A model generated the notes under the pieces. The model searched no databases. It had not been told where the DNA came from and was given only the letters and a program-made list of their open reading frames with translations. From Nymphaea colorata (Eukaryota > Streptophyta > Magnoliopsida > Nymphaeales > Nymphaeaceae), in assembly GCF_008831285.2 (NCBI RefSeq), contig NC_045139.1:3754704-3818703 (forward strand): DNA of 64,000 nucleotides, read 5' to 3'. Shown here one piece after another: positions 34,100-47,475 of the stretch (positions are counted from its first letter, which is position 1; each line of letters begins with the position of its first letter). Both the position numbers and the translations under genes were made by a program.

Positions 34100-34240
34100 C
34101 TGTTTTCAGCATTAATAAAAGATAGTTTTGTGCAGTCTAAAACTGATTATTGGATGTTCATATCTTATACACTTGCTATGCTCCTAATTGTGTTAGTGTA
34201 CGTTGACAATCTCATAGTAGCATTAACATTGTATAAGTGC
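34100..34240 (+). mobile_element. Copia reverse-transcriptase scrap
   Basis: DSFVQSKTDYWMFIS followed by LIVLVYVDNLIVA matches the copia segment (F.QSK.DY..F....YVDD.IV). The second catalytic aspartate is replaced by asparagine. Nothing else of an element is visible around it. Confidence 0.7.
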
Positions 34241-34917
34241 ATGGTAGGAAGAATGATCTATTGAACAGTAACATGAACCTATATTATATTTGTATTCTAT
34301 CTGTTTGGGGTAGATAAATGCTGAAGAGGCGAAGTCATAATTTTTTTTTTAATAAGACACTAAATATATAGTTAACAAATTTTTAATTGACTATGGGGAA
34401 GTGGCCCGAATCTTGTGGAACTACCCATATAATTGGCCTTAAGTTCACTTAAATTTTGAACGCTAAACAATGTTTCAAAAAATGGGCTTTGCGGGGCACA
34501 CATCCCACAGAAACCTCACCTGCCTTTGCCCCTACGTGGGTGCGTAAAAACATGTTGTTTGTTCTATTCTTATATGTGCTACTCTCTTTGATCTTTTTAA
34601 GATCATGACACTCAAGTTGAAGGGTATAGCATATCCAGCTTAGGTCCCGACACAATCTATGACCCTGAAGGCAAGAGGGGGATGACCTTTGAATTTTTTT
34701 CAGGTGGTGGGTTGCTCACCTTTTGCTCATATGAAGTAGGTAAATGTAATATTCAACTATACTCCATGTAGACGGTTGATTATTTTTAGTGCTTTGTATT
34801 CCTGGAAGTGTTATCTTCATGAAGGTTCTACATTGACTTCCTATACTTGTCATAAAAAGTTCAAGCATTAAAGAGACATCACCCCGAGACACTAAAAGCA
34901 TGCCCGGTATCCTTCGT

Positions 34918-35049
34918 GGTTGTTTGACAGTCAAAACACTATAAAGATTGAAGCAAATTCATGAAACACCACAACTAAGTGTTTATGAATCTACCTCAAT
35001 TATTAGGGTAGATTCATGGAACACTTGCAAGGTGTTCCACCAAACAACC
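34918..35049. mobile_element. Small foldback MITE
   Basis: It begins GGTTGTTTGAC and ends CCAAACAACCC, with internal inverted pieces (GATTCATGAAACACC-type and AGATTCATGGAACACTTG-type). The ends match the GGTTGTTTGG terminus common among small plant MITEs. The target duplication is unclear. Confidence 0.45.
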
Positions 35050-36359
35050 CCTAGAGGATGGAGCTTCTGTTCTTTTGTTGGGCAGTTAAGATGAAATATT
35101 TTTTCTACTCACTTAACACTGATGTCCCCTAAACATGTTTAGAATGAGAAGCAGCTCACTTAACACTGATGTCCCCTAAACATGTTTAGAATGAGAAGCA
35201 GCCAAGAAAAGGAGATTTCATTGTACTCTACAGGTAGTTACGAGATGAGCCAAGCCTCAAAGTTCCTTTCTATGGTTCTGCATGTCTGAAAACGGCCACA
35301 TACCCTTTCAGGTCGATGAATGTCGATTCTGGTACTAAGCAATCTAATTGTGGTGAATTAGATGTTAAATTTATGTTTTGATGAGTGAATTGAAACTTTC
35401 TTACTTTTATTTTATTTCTTACAGATATATTCAATGATTTATTTTCCTGATAACATATTTGAGAGATAATATTTATCAAGGAGAAAACTAGCGGGATGCA
35501 GTGATGCTCGTAAACATGAGGCGTTTTCCACTTAGCTAGCCAAGGCATTGTACTCAAGGCATCCAGTCAGGGGCAATGACACATGTGGGTTGGTGTGGAC
35601 AATTTTTGCTTAATCTTATATTAATATCTCATGACTATTTAAGTATTTATACTTTGAGTTATCTCTTAAAAACTATAAATTAGTAAGAAACTTCTGGCCC
35701 TGCCTCTGCATCCAATATGAAGGAGTAAGATCTGGAGATAAATATTGTTATCCCTTGGCATAAGTTGGTAGAGATCTCCATACTCTGAACCAATTGTGTT
35801 TCAAAAGAGGAAAATGTTGCCTCTTTCAACAAATTTTGCTTGGAAATGTATAGTTTTAACTGTTCTCATTAACTTGAATAAATTCCTTAGTTTGTTCAAA
35901 TTTCTTAAAAGGATTTTCTTTAATTTTTCTTACTAAAAAATTATTTCAATTTGATTCGAACTCAGCTGATTTTAGAGAGAGGTGGCTGCACTGTAGCTCA
36001 TACATGTGTTACAGGATAATACGTCGGGTACTTGCAATCATAGAAAGGATACGGCGTTGGTCTATTAAAATCATTCTTTTATGTTGCCCCAATGTGGCTA
36101 CTTGCATCATAAGTACATTTATGAATGCTAAAACAAGAGATACTTCTCATTTAACATCGTTTGACACGAATAATGATTTAATTTGTATACGTCGCTCCTC
36201 CAACAGTGTGATACATTGACCATACATGAAGCATCTCAGTGTTTATCGATATTAAATTTGCCACCAATCAAGCTTGCTGCATCGAGAACGATAATTGTCT
36301 CCCAGGTTCTCCTCTCCAATTGAATATTGTTACATGAAGCATGTCGAAGTTTTCTGCTA
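35050..36359. other. Non-genic spacer, including a 47-bp tandem duplication
   Basis: A 47-bp unit at 35108-35154 is repeated exactly at 35155-35201. The stretch 36000-36359 is presumably the 3' untranslated region and flank of the methionine aminopeptidase gene. No other gene was seen. Confidence 0.6.
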
Positions 36360-39300
36360 TCAGCATCTGGTCAAAATCTCAGCACCAGTCCTAGTTATCA
36401 AAATTGTATGCTCACATTGTGCAGCGAGACTGCCATCAGCTGTAAGTGTCGTCCAGTTGTCGTCCCATGTAACACACTCTGTACTTCCCACTGTAAGGAT
36501 TGGTTCTGCAGATCCCAAATTACATGATTTGGTTCAGTAAAATTCAAACCGAGTCACGTTCGGAACACAAAGTTGACATAATTTCGATTATATGGATGAC
36601 AAGTGAAAAGCATGATACGGGGAAGACAGTAAGATGAAGTGGGTGACAGGCCACACCTTCAGATGCTCATTCATTGAAGAAAATGCACGAATGTAGAGTG
36701 ACGTGCTTCAGCTGTGTGTCAACCACTAGCAAGGTTGGTCACTAGCTGGAGAAAGCATAAAAATAGTTGTGCACAAAGGGAATATAGTACAGTGACAAAT
36801 CCAAGCAAGCACATAATGGTACAAGATTGCTCATGTTACATGCAGACATACATGAACACGTGCTCGCACTTGCAGAACACAGTGAAGCACACTGACACAT
36901 TTGACGTGGCTTTGTGAAGCTTAGTGGTGGACAAAACAATTCAGCCCTGAGCTGAATTCAAACTAATATGTTGTTTATTTTGGTTGAGAAGTAATCTTGA
37001 AATACACAACCGAGACTGCTATCAGTTTTTTTGAAGATCTGCAAGAAATAACCGGGCCCTTGCAGTATGGGTATATTGTGAAGGTCTAAGTTGAAACAAT
37101 TGAAACGACACAGAAAGCAAACCTTCTTCAAAACACATATTCCGATACACTAGAATGGCATTACATACCTATGGTAAATGTTTGACCTTCAACCATGCGG
37201 CCAGGTCTGTCATTACCTGCAATTCAGAAGGTTATTGAAGTCAACTCATTTTAAATGCAGGGAACCTATGTCAACCAACGCTCAAACTAATTTTCTGTCA
37301 AAAAAATTAAAAGGAAACAGCAAAAAACTAAAAAGTATCCTTAAAAGGCCATTTGGCCTAGAACTACAAATTCCCCCACAAAAAAGGTATTAATCTTACA
37401 GTCAGCCAGTTGCCGGAATACTCTTCAGAAATGTCATATATTCAAATAAGATTCTCAAGAGGAACTGAAACTTTAGTATAAATCACGTATTAGAAGAAAG
37501 ATGCCAATTTTGAAATAGTTGGATAAATCGATTGTGCCTTACAATTACATGGAACCATCACACGTACAGAAATTTAGCTATTATGGACTTACGGTTATGC
37601 AATATAATCGGCTGACAGTGAAAGATTTGGCCAACACCATGTCCAACAAATCGCTCCACTACATTATAGCCAAATCTTTCTGCATGCTCACTGAAAATTG
37701 AAGGAAAATGTCACTAGTCTACTCTAGCAATGTAGAAGCCGTTGAGCTTGAAAAATCATCAATAAGTAAGAAACTGAGGTAAAATTAAGAAACGATTCTC
37801 TGAAGCAATAGCATCAGCATCTAACACAGGTTTACTGGTTCTAATAATTATTTTTATACCTTCTGATCTTTTAGATCATAATTTCTTGCAGACTTATGTT
37901 CTTGTTACATGAAAACGACATAAGACAACCATCTGTACCTTATCCGTTTCCCGATCTTTTTGAAACTAGCACCGTCTTTGCATACAGAGATGGCTCTGTG
38001 CATGCACTCTTCTGTCACCTATCATACAAAACAATAAAATTATGGAAAGACATTTCACTTATGCCACAATGAAAATGATGGTAACAGTAAAGAAAGAAAC
38101 AAGAAGTTGAGTAAACAGATTGAAGCTTGAGCAAAAATAAAAACTGACTAATAAAACTTCATAAATCATTTGCTCCACTCCAGAGCAGCTTTTGGTTAAC
38201 ACTGGTTCCTTACAGTTGGGTGTTCAGTTTTCACAATAATGTCAAGTTTCCAAATATCCATAATCATGCTTGTTCTGATGTTACTAAAAGTATAACACTC
38301 ATTGTTTGTCCAAATGAGATATGAACTTGGTTTTACATGTCAGGGACGTCAATGAAAATTTTCTTTTTGGATATTTTCTTATTCATCTCTATGTCATGGG
38401 TCATTAACATATTTGTCCCTATATCATATCTATATGTATTTACCAATCCATCACAACCATTTCCTTTAGCATTTCAAATTAGTACTTCAGAATAAAATTT
38501 TCAGCAAAGATTGTTTGTCTTACATGAAATGAGACAATTTCCCCTGTAAAGAGAAAACATGATGTATTAACTAGCAGATGGCATAACACCAAGTTGCTTT
38601 CTACATAACCACAGTAATTTGCTGACTTGTTACAAATAAGGGAAAGATGATCTGTCTTAAAAGTGAAAACATGATGGGTGGGTTTATTAGTCACCATAAG
38701 GTAGAAACAAATTGCTCATTGGCCAATGAATCAAGGATGAATTTGGACAAGCCCCTTCTTCTAAACATTTGTATACAGATTCTGGTCAAATATTGGAAAA
38801 CCAGGTTTACCTCCCTGTAGATCAGGTTCACTACTCCCTACAAAGCAATGCTCTTTTTCTTAGACAACCAAATAATACATGGGCTACCAAAGGTCATTCA
38901 AACAGAAAAACCAGGTTTCCAGTTTGTTACAGGAACCAGGCTTTCTCATTCTGTCATTCTGTCCAATTTATCTAGAAGTAAACAAGAAAGTTTACATGCA
39001 GTCTAGAATCTCCTGAATTGTTCTGTACTTACAAGAAAATTCAAGAGCATTATTTGTTTTTGAAAAAAAAGAAAAAGAAAAAAAAGAAAAAGTCCATCAA
39101 AACTCCAAAATATGGCCACTGCCAAACCAATGGATAACAGTCATGCAAAGCAAAGGCAAAACTGAAAGGGTAAATGTAAATAAAAATGAATGTTCATCTG
39201 AGCCGAAAGGCTCAAGGTTCAGAGCCAAGGCTAGAGCTCAACCTATTGCAAGAAATGACCTGAGATAAAACCTTGACCACCTATCTTTTAGATAAGTTCT

Positions 39301-41328
39301 ACTAAATCGTACCAGAGGAAGAAAAAGGCACAAAAGAACATGAAACCACATTGGTTCTCACATCCTCATCAGAAAGAAAGGTAACTATTGGAGTAAAAAT
39401 ATTACCCGCACAAGGCGCTTAGCAGCTTCATCAACATTTCCACAAAGAAAAGTCTTGGAGGTGTCACCATGATAACCCTATATTTCACTTACAACAAAAC
39501 TTAGTTAATGATTAGCTAAGCAAACATAATGCTTGCATATACATCTTAATTCTCATTCATATTTAGCACATTAAAAGCCAATATCAAACAGATATAGAAA
39601 AAGTAATGACCGCGCCAATTTCTAAAGAGTAAAGATCTTTCATAATTTCAAAAGCAAAATATTCAGATACATGTTTAATAAAAATCAAGGCCATGTTATC
39701 ACATAGACTAAATCAATACTTGGGCTAAGATGATGTCACACAGGAACAACTGCAACATTCTGCAAGTTCTTAATTAAAATGGATGTCAAATCCACCAAAT
39801 TCTCAGATATATAGTTTGATAGCTTGGCCCAACCATATGCTATTGAGCAATGACCATTAATCTAAGCCACATGGGTACGGGTACATGTACAGGTTTTGGG
39901 TTTACGTATGGTGAGGTAGGTACGGGTAAGGCAATTTTAGAAAATCTGGGTACAAGGGTAAGCAGAGTTAAGCATGGGCATCGGGCCAGGCACCTGACGG
40001 GCGACGGGTACCTGGTACTCGGCCCAGGCTCGGGCCAAAAACAAAAAAAGCACCGGTCCGGCCCGATAAGTTATCGGGCCGGCCGAGGTGGGCACGCCTG
40101 CCGATAAGATTTTTTTAATTTTATTTTTATTGATTTTTACATATAATTATAATATTTTATTATGATTAAATTATATTTATATATTATTTTATATTTAAAA
40201 TATATATTTTTAATTTTAACCAGGCCGGGCCCAGGCTTGGGTTTCAGGTGTCGGGCCAGGCTGGGCTGATGCCCAGGCCTAAGCAGAGTGTCTATGTGAA
40301 TATATACATAATACATTATATATATAATAATTCACTAAAATTCTCAAAATTAAAGAAAAATGAGAGGAAAATACAGAATCTAGATGGAAGGGAAGTAAAA
40401 AAGAAGGGAAAAATCAAAATCAAAGCAAAAATTAAGCTTGAAAATATAAATTTTTAAGTTTTAAAATATAGTCGTACATGTGTCGACGCATCTGTGTACC
40501 GACACAGGTACTTGGGCAGATGCCACAGATCGCAAGCAGCTGTATGACTTAGATTAGCTTTCATTCTAATGGATGCTTTCACTAGAAATCCAGCTGATGA
40601 CAATGGTCATAGAGCATACCAGAATATGCATGTTTCTCAACGAGAAAAGTGCATGAGGCTGTCCGCTGTGGTTGTGCAAGGTTCAGACAAGATGCAAAGT
40701 ATTTATTAAAAGTCAATGGAAAGTATCACCAATCACTCTCAGATTAGCACCAAAAACAGAAGATTAAGGCTTCTGCCTTCTGGATATGACAGAATGCTTC
40801 ATCTTATCAGAATGCTAAAGCAGAGGCCTTGTCAGTTTGGCATATAGCTTTGCTTTGACCGCATTATTCCTAAATTCCTAATAGCATTTCTCTTACTCAC
40901 CCTTATTCACACTGTATCTGCATTATCCTTCTTTATATGTATTAATGCTTATCCTTTTCTTTCTTTTACATTAACAAAAATTAATCCATTCTAGAGGCAG
41001 GCCTTTTTCTCATCTTCTCCTCAAAGATAAAACAGGACTTGACCCTACCTGCCTACCACAATGCTTCATTCAGTTGATACTAGCATCTCCTGTACCTATG
41101 AATGAGAAGGATTTCAATCCCATCCTTTAAGATAGATAGAAGCACCTTTACATTGTGTACCATTAAATCTAAAGAAGAAGCCAGTCGCAAGTCTAAAACA
41201 TTTGGCAGGTTGAGCAATAACCACTTTCACAAAAGATCCATGGTATCACACTAATTTTTAGATGCAACTTCTAGATTCTAAATACAATTCTACTTATAGA
41301 TCCATGTAAATAGCAAGCACAATAGAAA

Positions 41329-41368
<40 letters not shown>

Positions 41369-44123
41369 TATCTTTGGAGATCAATCATTAAACATATGTT
41401 ATGGTAGCAGGAAACACTAACCATCTTCACAAAAGCTTAACCATATCATGCCAATTTATTGATGCAGTTTAGGCATTTTAATTACAGATTCACTTGCAGA
41501 ACAACGTAAATTAGGAAGTGAGGCCAAAATTTTCTACATATTGATCATTAACCATCTTGGCAGCAGCAAATATTAACCACCTTCACAAAAGATCCATATC
41601 ATGGTACCGCACCGATATCTTCGCTGCAACTTGTGTATTTTATATACAATTCTGCTTGCAGACCAATGTGATTAACAATGACAGTCAGAGATTTTAGATT
41701 TTGATCATTAACCATTTAGGTAATGGCAGCTGAAAACCAGAAACTACTACTTTAATTGCTGCAGGTCATTTTATTAGTTCAGCCTTTCCAGTGGCAATTT
41801 CATCTCAGAATATAGTCAACATGTTAAACAAGCACAAGAAAGTGGCTGTTTAGCATAACTTAGGCGGGAATAATATAACACATGCAAGTTTTGTACCTTA
41901 AACAGAAAGCAAAACCAGTCACATTTTATGTTGCCAAGCAGCTTGTGCCATCACTCCATTCCAGTCTCAAAGACCAAAAACCACCCTACATGAATGACTT
42001 TTTATGTCTCCAGATTCTATGATAATGCATTCTTAATGATGAGACAATAGCCACTCAACAAATTTCCCAGAGATAGCTAAGACCAATTTGAGAAAATATT
42101 TGCAAGCCCGCAGAAGTATGGAAGACCTAATCAATCATAATTAAAAGCTAAAATTGTTTAGCTGCACTGACCCAAATTGAAAAGAAAGAAAGTACTTCTA
42201 CGCCCAAGTGCATCTCTTTCACAACAAAAATTTTCAATGTCTTTTTAATCTATTACCCTTTAGCTTGTTAAACCCACTATGCTTGTTTCCTACAAGCAGA
42301 GAGATTTGGATTGTCCAATATAAGCAAAATAACTAAAATACAAACTCTTCACAGCCAACAGTTTTTCAGATCAAGCCTACTTGCAGGAATTCCAAAGCTC
42401 CGCTCTTATAGCTGCTATTCAACTCCCCAATTCCATTCTGATAACCCTTCACAAATAATAAACCCATCATCTCATCTATCCTTCTCTGCCCTTTAAGGTG
42501 TCTCAAAAAACAATAATTTTCCTAAAGATACCAAACCACTTGGAGAATCATGAACAACTAGCAGTTTTCTATTGTGATCATCTTTGGATGTTTAGAAGCT
42601 TCAATCACAATTAAATCCTAGTTGCAACAATATGGTCAATTAATGACGTAGGGCGCATTTGATGCACAGGAAAAAGAATGTGCAACAAGAAGGTTTTTTC
42701 AAGATTCTAGGGCTTTTCCGCACAGCATCAAACCCCGAGAAAAAGAAAAGAAGATGACGACAAGTTGGATACATGTGTATGATTCAGTTCCACAGTTCCA
42801 CTAAAGTTGGAATCAGTTATGCAAACATTTAGAAGCAAGCCACTCAAACATTTGTTGCTCCTGTTAAATGCTTTTCAACATAAAAAGAAGGTTCATATTA
42901 CCAGCTGACACGGTGTGCTAGCTTGCCCTAAGAATGTGACTATGGCCTACTATTAACTGGTTGAAACTTAAAAGATATGCTAGAATTTCTTGTGTCTATG
43001 CAAAAAAAACTATAACTCCATTGCACATGTAAATGAAAATTCATTCAAACTTAAAAGATACAAATTTAAGTTCACATGCCTGTTTAACATTGTTAAACAT
43101 TAGTCACGAGGACCTAAAGTACAGATTGCCATGTACAAGTTAATAATTAAAAATGAAAGAACAGAATCTTTACACAATATTATATGACATTCAGTGGAAA
43201 ATTAAAAAATAAATGAAGGAAATGGTTCAGAAACGTACATCCAGATAAACAGTAACATCAATATTAATTATGTCACCATCCTGCAAAATTTCCAGAAGAA
43301 GTTTGTTGAATGTTCAGATGCTACTATTCACACAAGGTCCAAATGAAATGCATAAAGTAAAAACAAATTGTCAGAACCTGTAATTGACGAGAATCTGGTA
43401 TTCCATGGCACATGCACTCATTCACTGATGTACAGACACTCTTTGGAAATCCTCCATAGCCAAGTGGAGAAGGATAAGCCCCAGCATCAATAATCATCTC
43501 ATGCACTGCTTTATCAATTTCATTTGTAGTAACAGAGGGCTGATGAGACCACAAAATTTACATCATACAAGAGTCACCAACACACAAACCAAATTTGTTT
43601 AAGATGCATAGTCTACTAATAGCGTAAAGCACTTTTCTAATAAAGAAGTCTTCGTATGCCAATGTATCACCAAGAGTAACAAAGAACTAACACTGTCCAT
43701 CTTGCTACCCCATGGTTTCAGCATCACCAAAAGTTTTGGTAAAAGCCAAATCACTGTAGTGTTAGTGAGCCTAAGAAAACATAAGTACCTAAGATACATT
43801 AAGCTTGAAGGAACTGGAAATACAACATTATTTATGATTCATCAATTCCTTTAACATTATTGCTCAACTTCTCTTACCAAATATACCTTAAAGATTTAGA
43901 ATACAATTTCAATTATTTTCATCTCTACATTAGCAAATGACTATCAGGAAATAAAATATGATAGGATCTCATCAATCTTGAAAATATTTATGACAACATA
44001 TTCATTTAGAATATTCATGCACATCAAGAATATATCAACTAACTAGAAAAAAACTAGACATGGTAGATATGTAAAACTTGGACGTACATGAAAAGTAGGA
44101 CTAAAGTTATTTTTCGTCATCTT

Positions 44124-44186
<63 letters not shown>

Positions 44187-45308
44187 TGAGTATTCAAGCA
44201 AGACTAAAATCGATCCATGTAAAGGTACCAACTTCTTTCTTAACTCTACTCACCCTGACCATCTTTCCTGCATTTTCCAGTACAACAGCGGCAAGCTTGC
44301 AAGCAGCTCTCATGCGAGCAATGCCCTCACTGTCATGTACTTGTGGTTCACTTGACAGCTCTGGCAACAAAGTTGAGTTAACATAAGGAGGCTTCTGAAT
44401 ATGCTCTGGCACAGGAAGACGAGCAGATACTTTTCCACGTCTTAAAGGTGGTCTTTTTCTCACCTTTCCAGTGGTTTGTAACTCGCGGGACCTGATAACA
44501 TCATAAAACTTTCTTTCTTACAACTAAAAAGCACTTCAACTGGACCAGATTCATTTTTAGTCATTAACTTACATAGGGCGATCATGCAAGCCTCTGCGTT
44601 TGTGCATGTGAATTTGCACTAAATAAGAAAACTCTCGACTTGTGTATCGTTCTATCTCAGTCGGTTCAAACATCATACCTTCTTATGCGCATGGCCTCCT
44701 CTAAGCCTGATAACCTTCTTGAAAAGACAAAAAGACGTTGAGGTACACTTTTATTTCCTGAAATATGAAAAAGTCAAGGACAGAATATAGCAACAACTTG
44801 GAGACAAAAAAGGGCCATGGGAAAAAAAACTCCAAATTTCCAAGTATTTTTTGCACTAAGTGGGAAGAGACCTTGCCTGCTTTCTTAGTTCAGGAACTGG
44901 GTATTAAAACATAACAGGAAAATGCCAACATGAAACTAGCATATATCCAGAAGAAAATTAACAAAACCCAGTGACTCAGACATGAAATTTCCATTAGAGG
45001 AAACTTCATGAAGAAAATTCCTCTTGGGCAAAAAAATGGAAAAAAAAGCAGAAACATAACAGCCACAGGCTAACAACAATCAATGGTTTTAATTGCATCA
45101 TATGCAAGAGGATGGTGGAATTCGGAAGTATCAACTAGTCAAAATTGGAAGGCCTTACAGATTGAACGGCAGGAGCATAGAGAGAGAGAGAGAGCTCACC
45201 GGGAAGAGGACAGGTTCTGAGTTGGATGCCCATAAAGGAGTCTTCAAATGACTGGTGCGGGCCACACGTCATCATCGTGGAGACTAAGTGAGACGGAGAG
45301 GCCGCCAT
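36360..45308 (-). CDS. Type I methionine aminopeptidase, organellar (10 exons, 357 aa)
   Basis: The enzyme removes initiator methionine from nascent proteins using two metal ions. Exons are 45308-45200, 44757-44679, 44491-44254, 43539-43378, 43280-43239, 39477-39406, 38018-37939, 37690-37593, 37216-37169 and 36505-36360. All have GT/AG sites and consistent phases, totalling 1074 nt. All five metal ligands are present: D in NIDVTVY, D in YHGDTS, H in FVGHGVG, E in the split IEPIL and E in CEHTI. The [11 protein letters not shown] and [19 protein letters not shown] blocks match the plant MAP1B/1C/1D group. The first ~60 residues are Ser- and Arg-containing and weakly conserved, consistent with a plastid or mitochondrial transit peptide. 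The chosen ATG, in CCCATGGCGGCC context, is the most upstream in frame. QFEHT is QCEHT here. I cannot tell 1B, 1C and 1D apart. Confidence 0.95.
39865..40540. repeat. Older dispersed repeat hosting the nested MITE
   Basis: GGGTACGGGTACATGTAC on the left and GTGTACCGACACAGGTACTTGGGC on the right look like inverted ends of an older element. The MITE at 39969 was inserted into it. The outer boundaries are approximate. Confidence 0.4.
39960..40289. mobile_element. Mutator-type MITE in intron 5
   Basis: The element is 39969-40280 (312 bp). It starts TAAGCATGGGCATCGGGCC and ends GGGCTGATGCCCAGGCCT, so the inverted ends match at most positions. It is flanked by perfect 9-bp duplications AAGCAGAGT (39960-39968 and 40281-40289), the length made by Mutator-like transposases. 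The ends are GC-rich and the centre is almost pure AT. Confidence 0.85.
41326..41372. repeat. Poly-A plus (TA)n microsatellite
   Basis: About 20 A residues run directly into about 13 TA units. Confidence 0.95.
42651..42736. mobile_element. 86-bp foldback MITE in intron 5
   Basis: GGGCGCATTTGATGC on the left and GCATCAAACCCC on the right, each followed inward by similar GGAAAA and TTTTCCG sequence, make a short inverted-repeat element. The target duplication is not clear. Confidence 0.5.
44129..44181. repeat. (TC)26 microsatellite in intron 3
   Basis: An uninterrupted TC run about 70 bp downstream (on the minus strand) of the exon 3 donor. Confidence 0.95.
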
Positions 45309-46549
45309 GGGAGAGAGAGTGCGAGTTCTTTCCTTCTTCTCGGGAGATAACGAAGCGGGACAAGCGTATGGCGCCCACTCGCACCGATTCCACTATGAAG
45401 CGAGACAATCGAGTTACTCGATACCACCGATTTGCATAGCCTCGGAGATTCAGCATGCTTTGCTTTCAAATTCCGGGTATGGATTGGATAGATCTGAATC
45501 CACGTGTTTGCAAGTACGACCGGGCGTTTGATTTCAATGGGTCCGAATCCGGAACAGAGTTCCAGATTCTTGTATTGGATCTATGTTGAGTTATGCAGAA
45601 CCCTCGGCTTATAGTTTCTTAGACATCAGTTGGTCTCAATTTGAAACATTTATAAAAACAGATCCAAATTCCTTATAGGTTCAAACCCTGAGACCAACTT
45701 GACGTTTGACGGTGCCATCGATCCAGATTTTTGTCCGATCCAATTTGAATAACCATTTTACTGACTGGAACCAAATTCAACTGACACTTCCAAAAAAATT
45801 TCCACCAATCTGGAAATCTGATTGCCACAAATTCATGTCAGATTTTGGTCCTCAACATCCATTGTGGATTTATGGGATCCAGATTGAATCCGCAAGTGAC
45901 CGAATCAGATCAAATCCAGGCACACCTGTTCACATCAAACTACTGTTTTGCTCCTTGAAGCAGAATTACTTCTCCGGTTCACCCTACATCAAATGTTTAA
46001 ATTTTCTTCCATTTTATGATGAAACAAACAGTTCACTGTGCTAAAAGAATTAAATTTTATAATCTATTGATCCATTGAAGATCTTACATCCTCACCATGG
46101 GTTGGTCGTATGCTATGTGGTTCATCCATCTGTAATGTGAATATTGCAGCCTATCAAAAGCACATCAACAATACTCATAATGGTAGTCGTCTATCATGAA
46201 AAGTAATGGAACGGTGGAAATGATGTTTTTGGAAAGGTGACTTTCTCAGATCACATGAACTGCCATGCCTTCCTGCTCTACTGTTAGACACATGTTAAAA
46301 ATTATTAAGATATTGAGTGAGCAAAATGAGTATTTCATGTTAGCACTCTACAAGGGACCGGAAACCTCATCCTTCCTCCTATCTTTTTAGAGTTTAGGTT
46401 TACTTTTGGTGCCTCGGATAAAACGCCCTACTGTGCTTAACTTCCATAACGGTGCTCCTGTTTTATTACACAAGATATTGGTACTTCAAGAATTCAAAAC
46501 GGAGACTGACCACCACCGCCCCTATCCTACCCATTGCACCAACCCCAGT
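45309..46549. other. Upstream region of the methionine aminopeptidase gene, then a dispersed repeat
   Basis: The promoter and 5' leader should lie in about 45309-45480. I see no convincing TATA box. From about 45480 to 45950 the sequence is rich in GGATCCGAATCC and GATCCAAATTC words, like the interior of the element at 48145, and is probably a degraded relative. Confidence 0.45.
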
Positions 46550-46712
46550 GGCGTAGCCACATTGTGACTAGTGTGGGCAAAAGTTCTTTATTTTTAAACG
46601 AGAATCTTGAATATTTATCACTCCATATATATAAGTGTCTCACCAGATTTGAGTATTTTTAAATAAATGGTTAAATGCCCTTCTAGCGAATTTTTCTGAC
46701 TCCGCTACTGAC
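46550..46712. mobile_element. Possible short MITE
   Basis: CAGTGGCGTAGCCA on the left and TGACTCCGCTACTGACC on the right are imperfect inverted ends around an AT-rich interior of about 130 bp. Confidence 0.4.
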
Positions 46713-46879
46713 CAACCCAATCAAAAATTAAAAATTATTAAGGTAGAGATTTTATCTCCTAAAGATAGATCTAACATCAGCAGAGAAAGTATTCAACCTT
46801 TTGCATGATGTCATTATCAATCAAATCACTAATCGCATTGACCGAGCATGCAACTTGAAAATCAACAAGAATTTAATAC

Positions 46880-47028
46880 GCAAATCCAATTTACATGCAA
46901 GTTCCTGTAAACTTGGTCCTATGCCCAACATGGCAATTGCTGGTCTAGAATCAGGCTCATCCATGGTATAAGAATAGGAAGAATAGTTTTCCGAATGAAG
47001 AGAGTCCCAGTTTTGCTGCCATTGTCTC
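46880..47028 (-). other. Exon-like fragment, unrecognised
   Basis: A minus-strand stretch follows an AAGTAAG acceptor-like site and reads PEELRQWQQNWDSLHSENY, then RPAIAMLGIGPSLQELA. A donor-like GTAAATTG follows near 46890. Composition is protein-like. No family is recognised and no further exons were found. Confidence 0.3.
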
Positions 47029-47299
47029 AACTCTTCTGGCTTACTTTACTTTTCAAGGCAACTTAGATGTTGATCAGAATTTCATGGTAACTCAAAATTA
47101 TTCTACTAATTGGATTTACATTTTTAGTAATCTGCATGTTTGAGAAGAAAATCCCTTGAAGACGACCAAGATCAGGTTGCGTGCAGAAAGATGATGATAT
47201 CTGAATGCATATAAAATCTAAATCTGTTTCTTAATTCCAATGCTTGTCCACACTATGCCTAGTCAGACACAAGGGGATTGACATTGTCTGTAGATTGCG

Positions 47300-47475
47300 T
47301 TTGCGGAACGAATAAAAGTTTCGGAATTTTGAGCAGTGCACCGAAATATCATTTTTCAAAATTTTTATATACAACAAATGAATTTCTTTTAAAATTTATA
47401 CATATTTTTTTTAAAAAAAAAATTAAGGTGGGGCCAGAGTCCATTCCGGCCCTACTCTATCCCCTCCCTTGGTCA
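47300..47475 (+). repeat. Dispersed GAGGTGGGGCC family, copy 4
   Basis: A GGAATTTTGA start, CGAAATATCATTTTTCAAAA, an AT-rich stretch and AAGGTGGGGCCAGAGTCCAT appear in the same order as the copy at 54368. Confidence 0.65.

Larger units (their letters stand above)
39478..43238 (-). other. Long intron 5 of the methionine aminopeptidase gene
   Basis: This 3.76-kb intron lies between the exon ending in VTVYLD and the exon starting GYHGDTS. It contains the nested MITE at 39969-40280, an A-run with (TA)13 near 41326-41372, and a small foldback element at 42651-42736. No coding sequence is seen inside. Confidence 0.85.
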
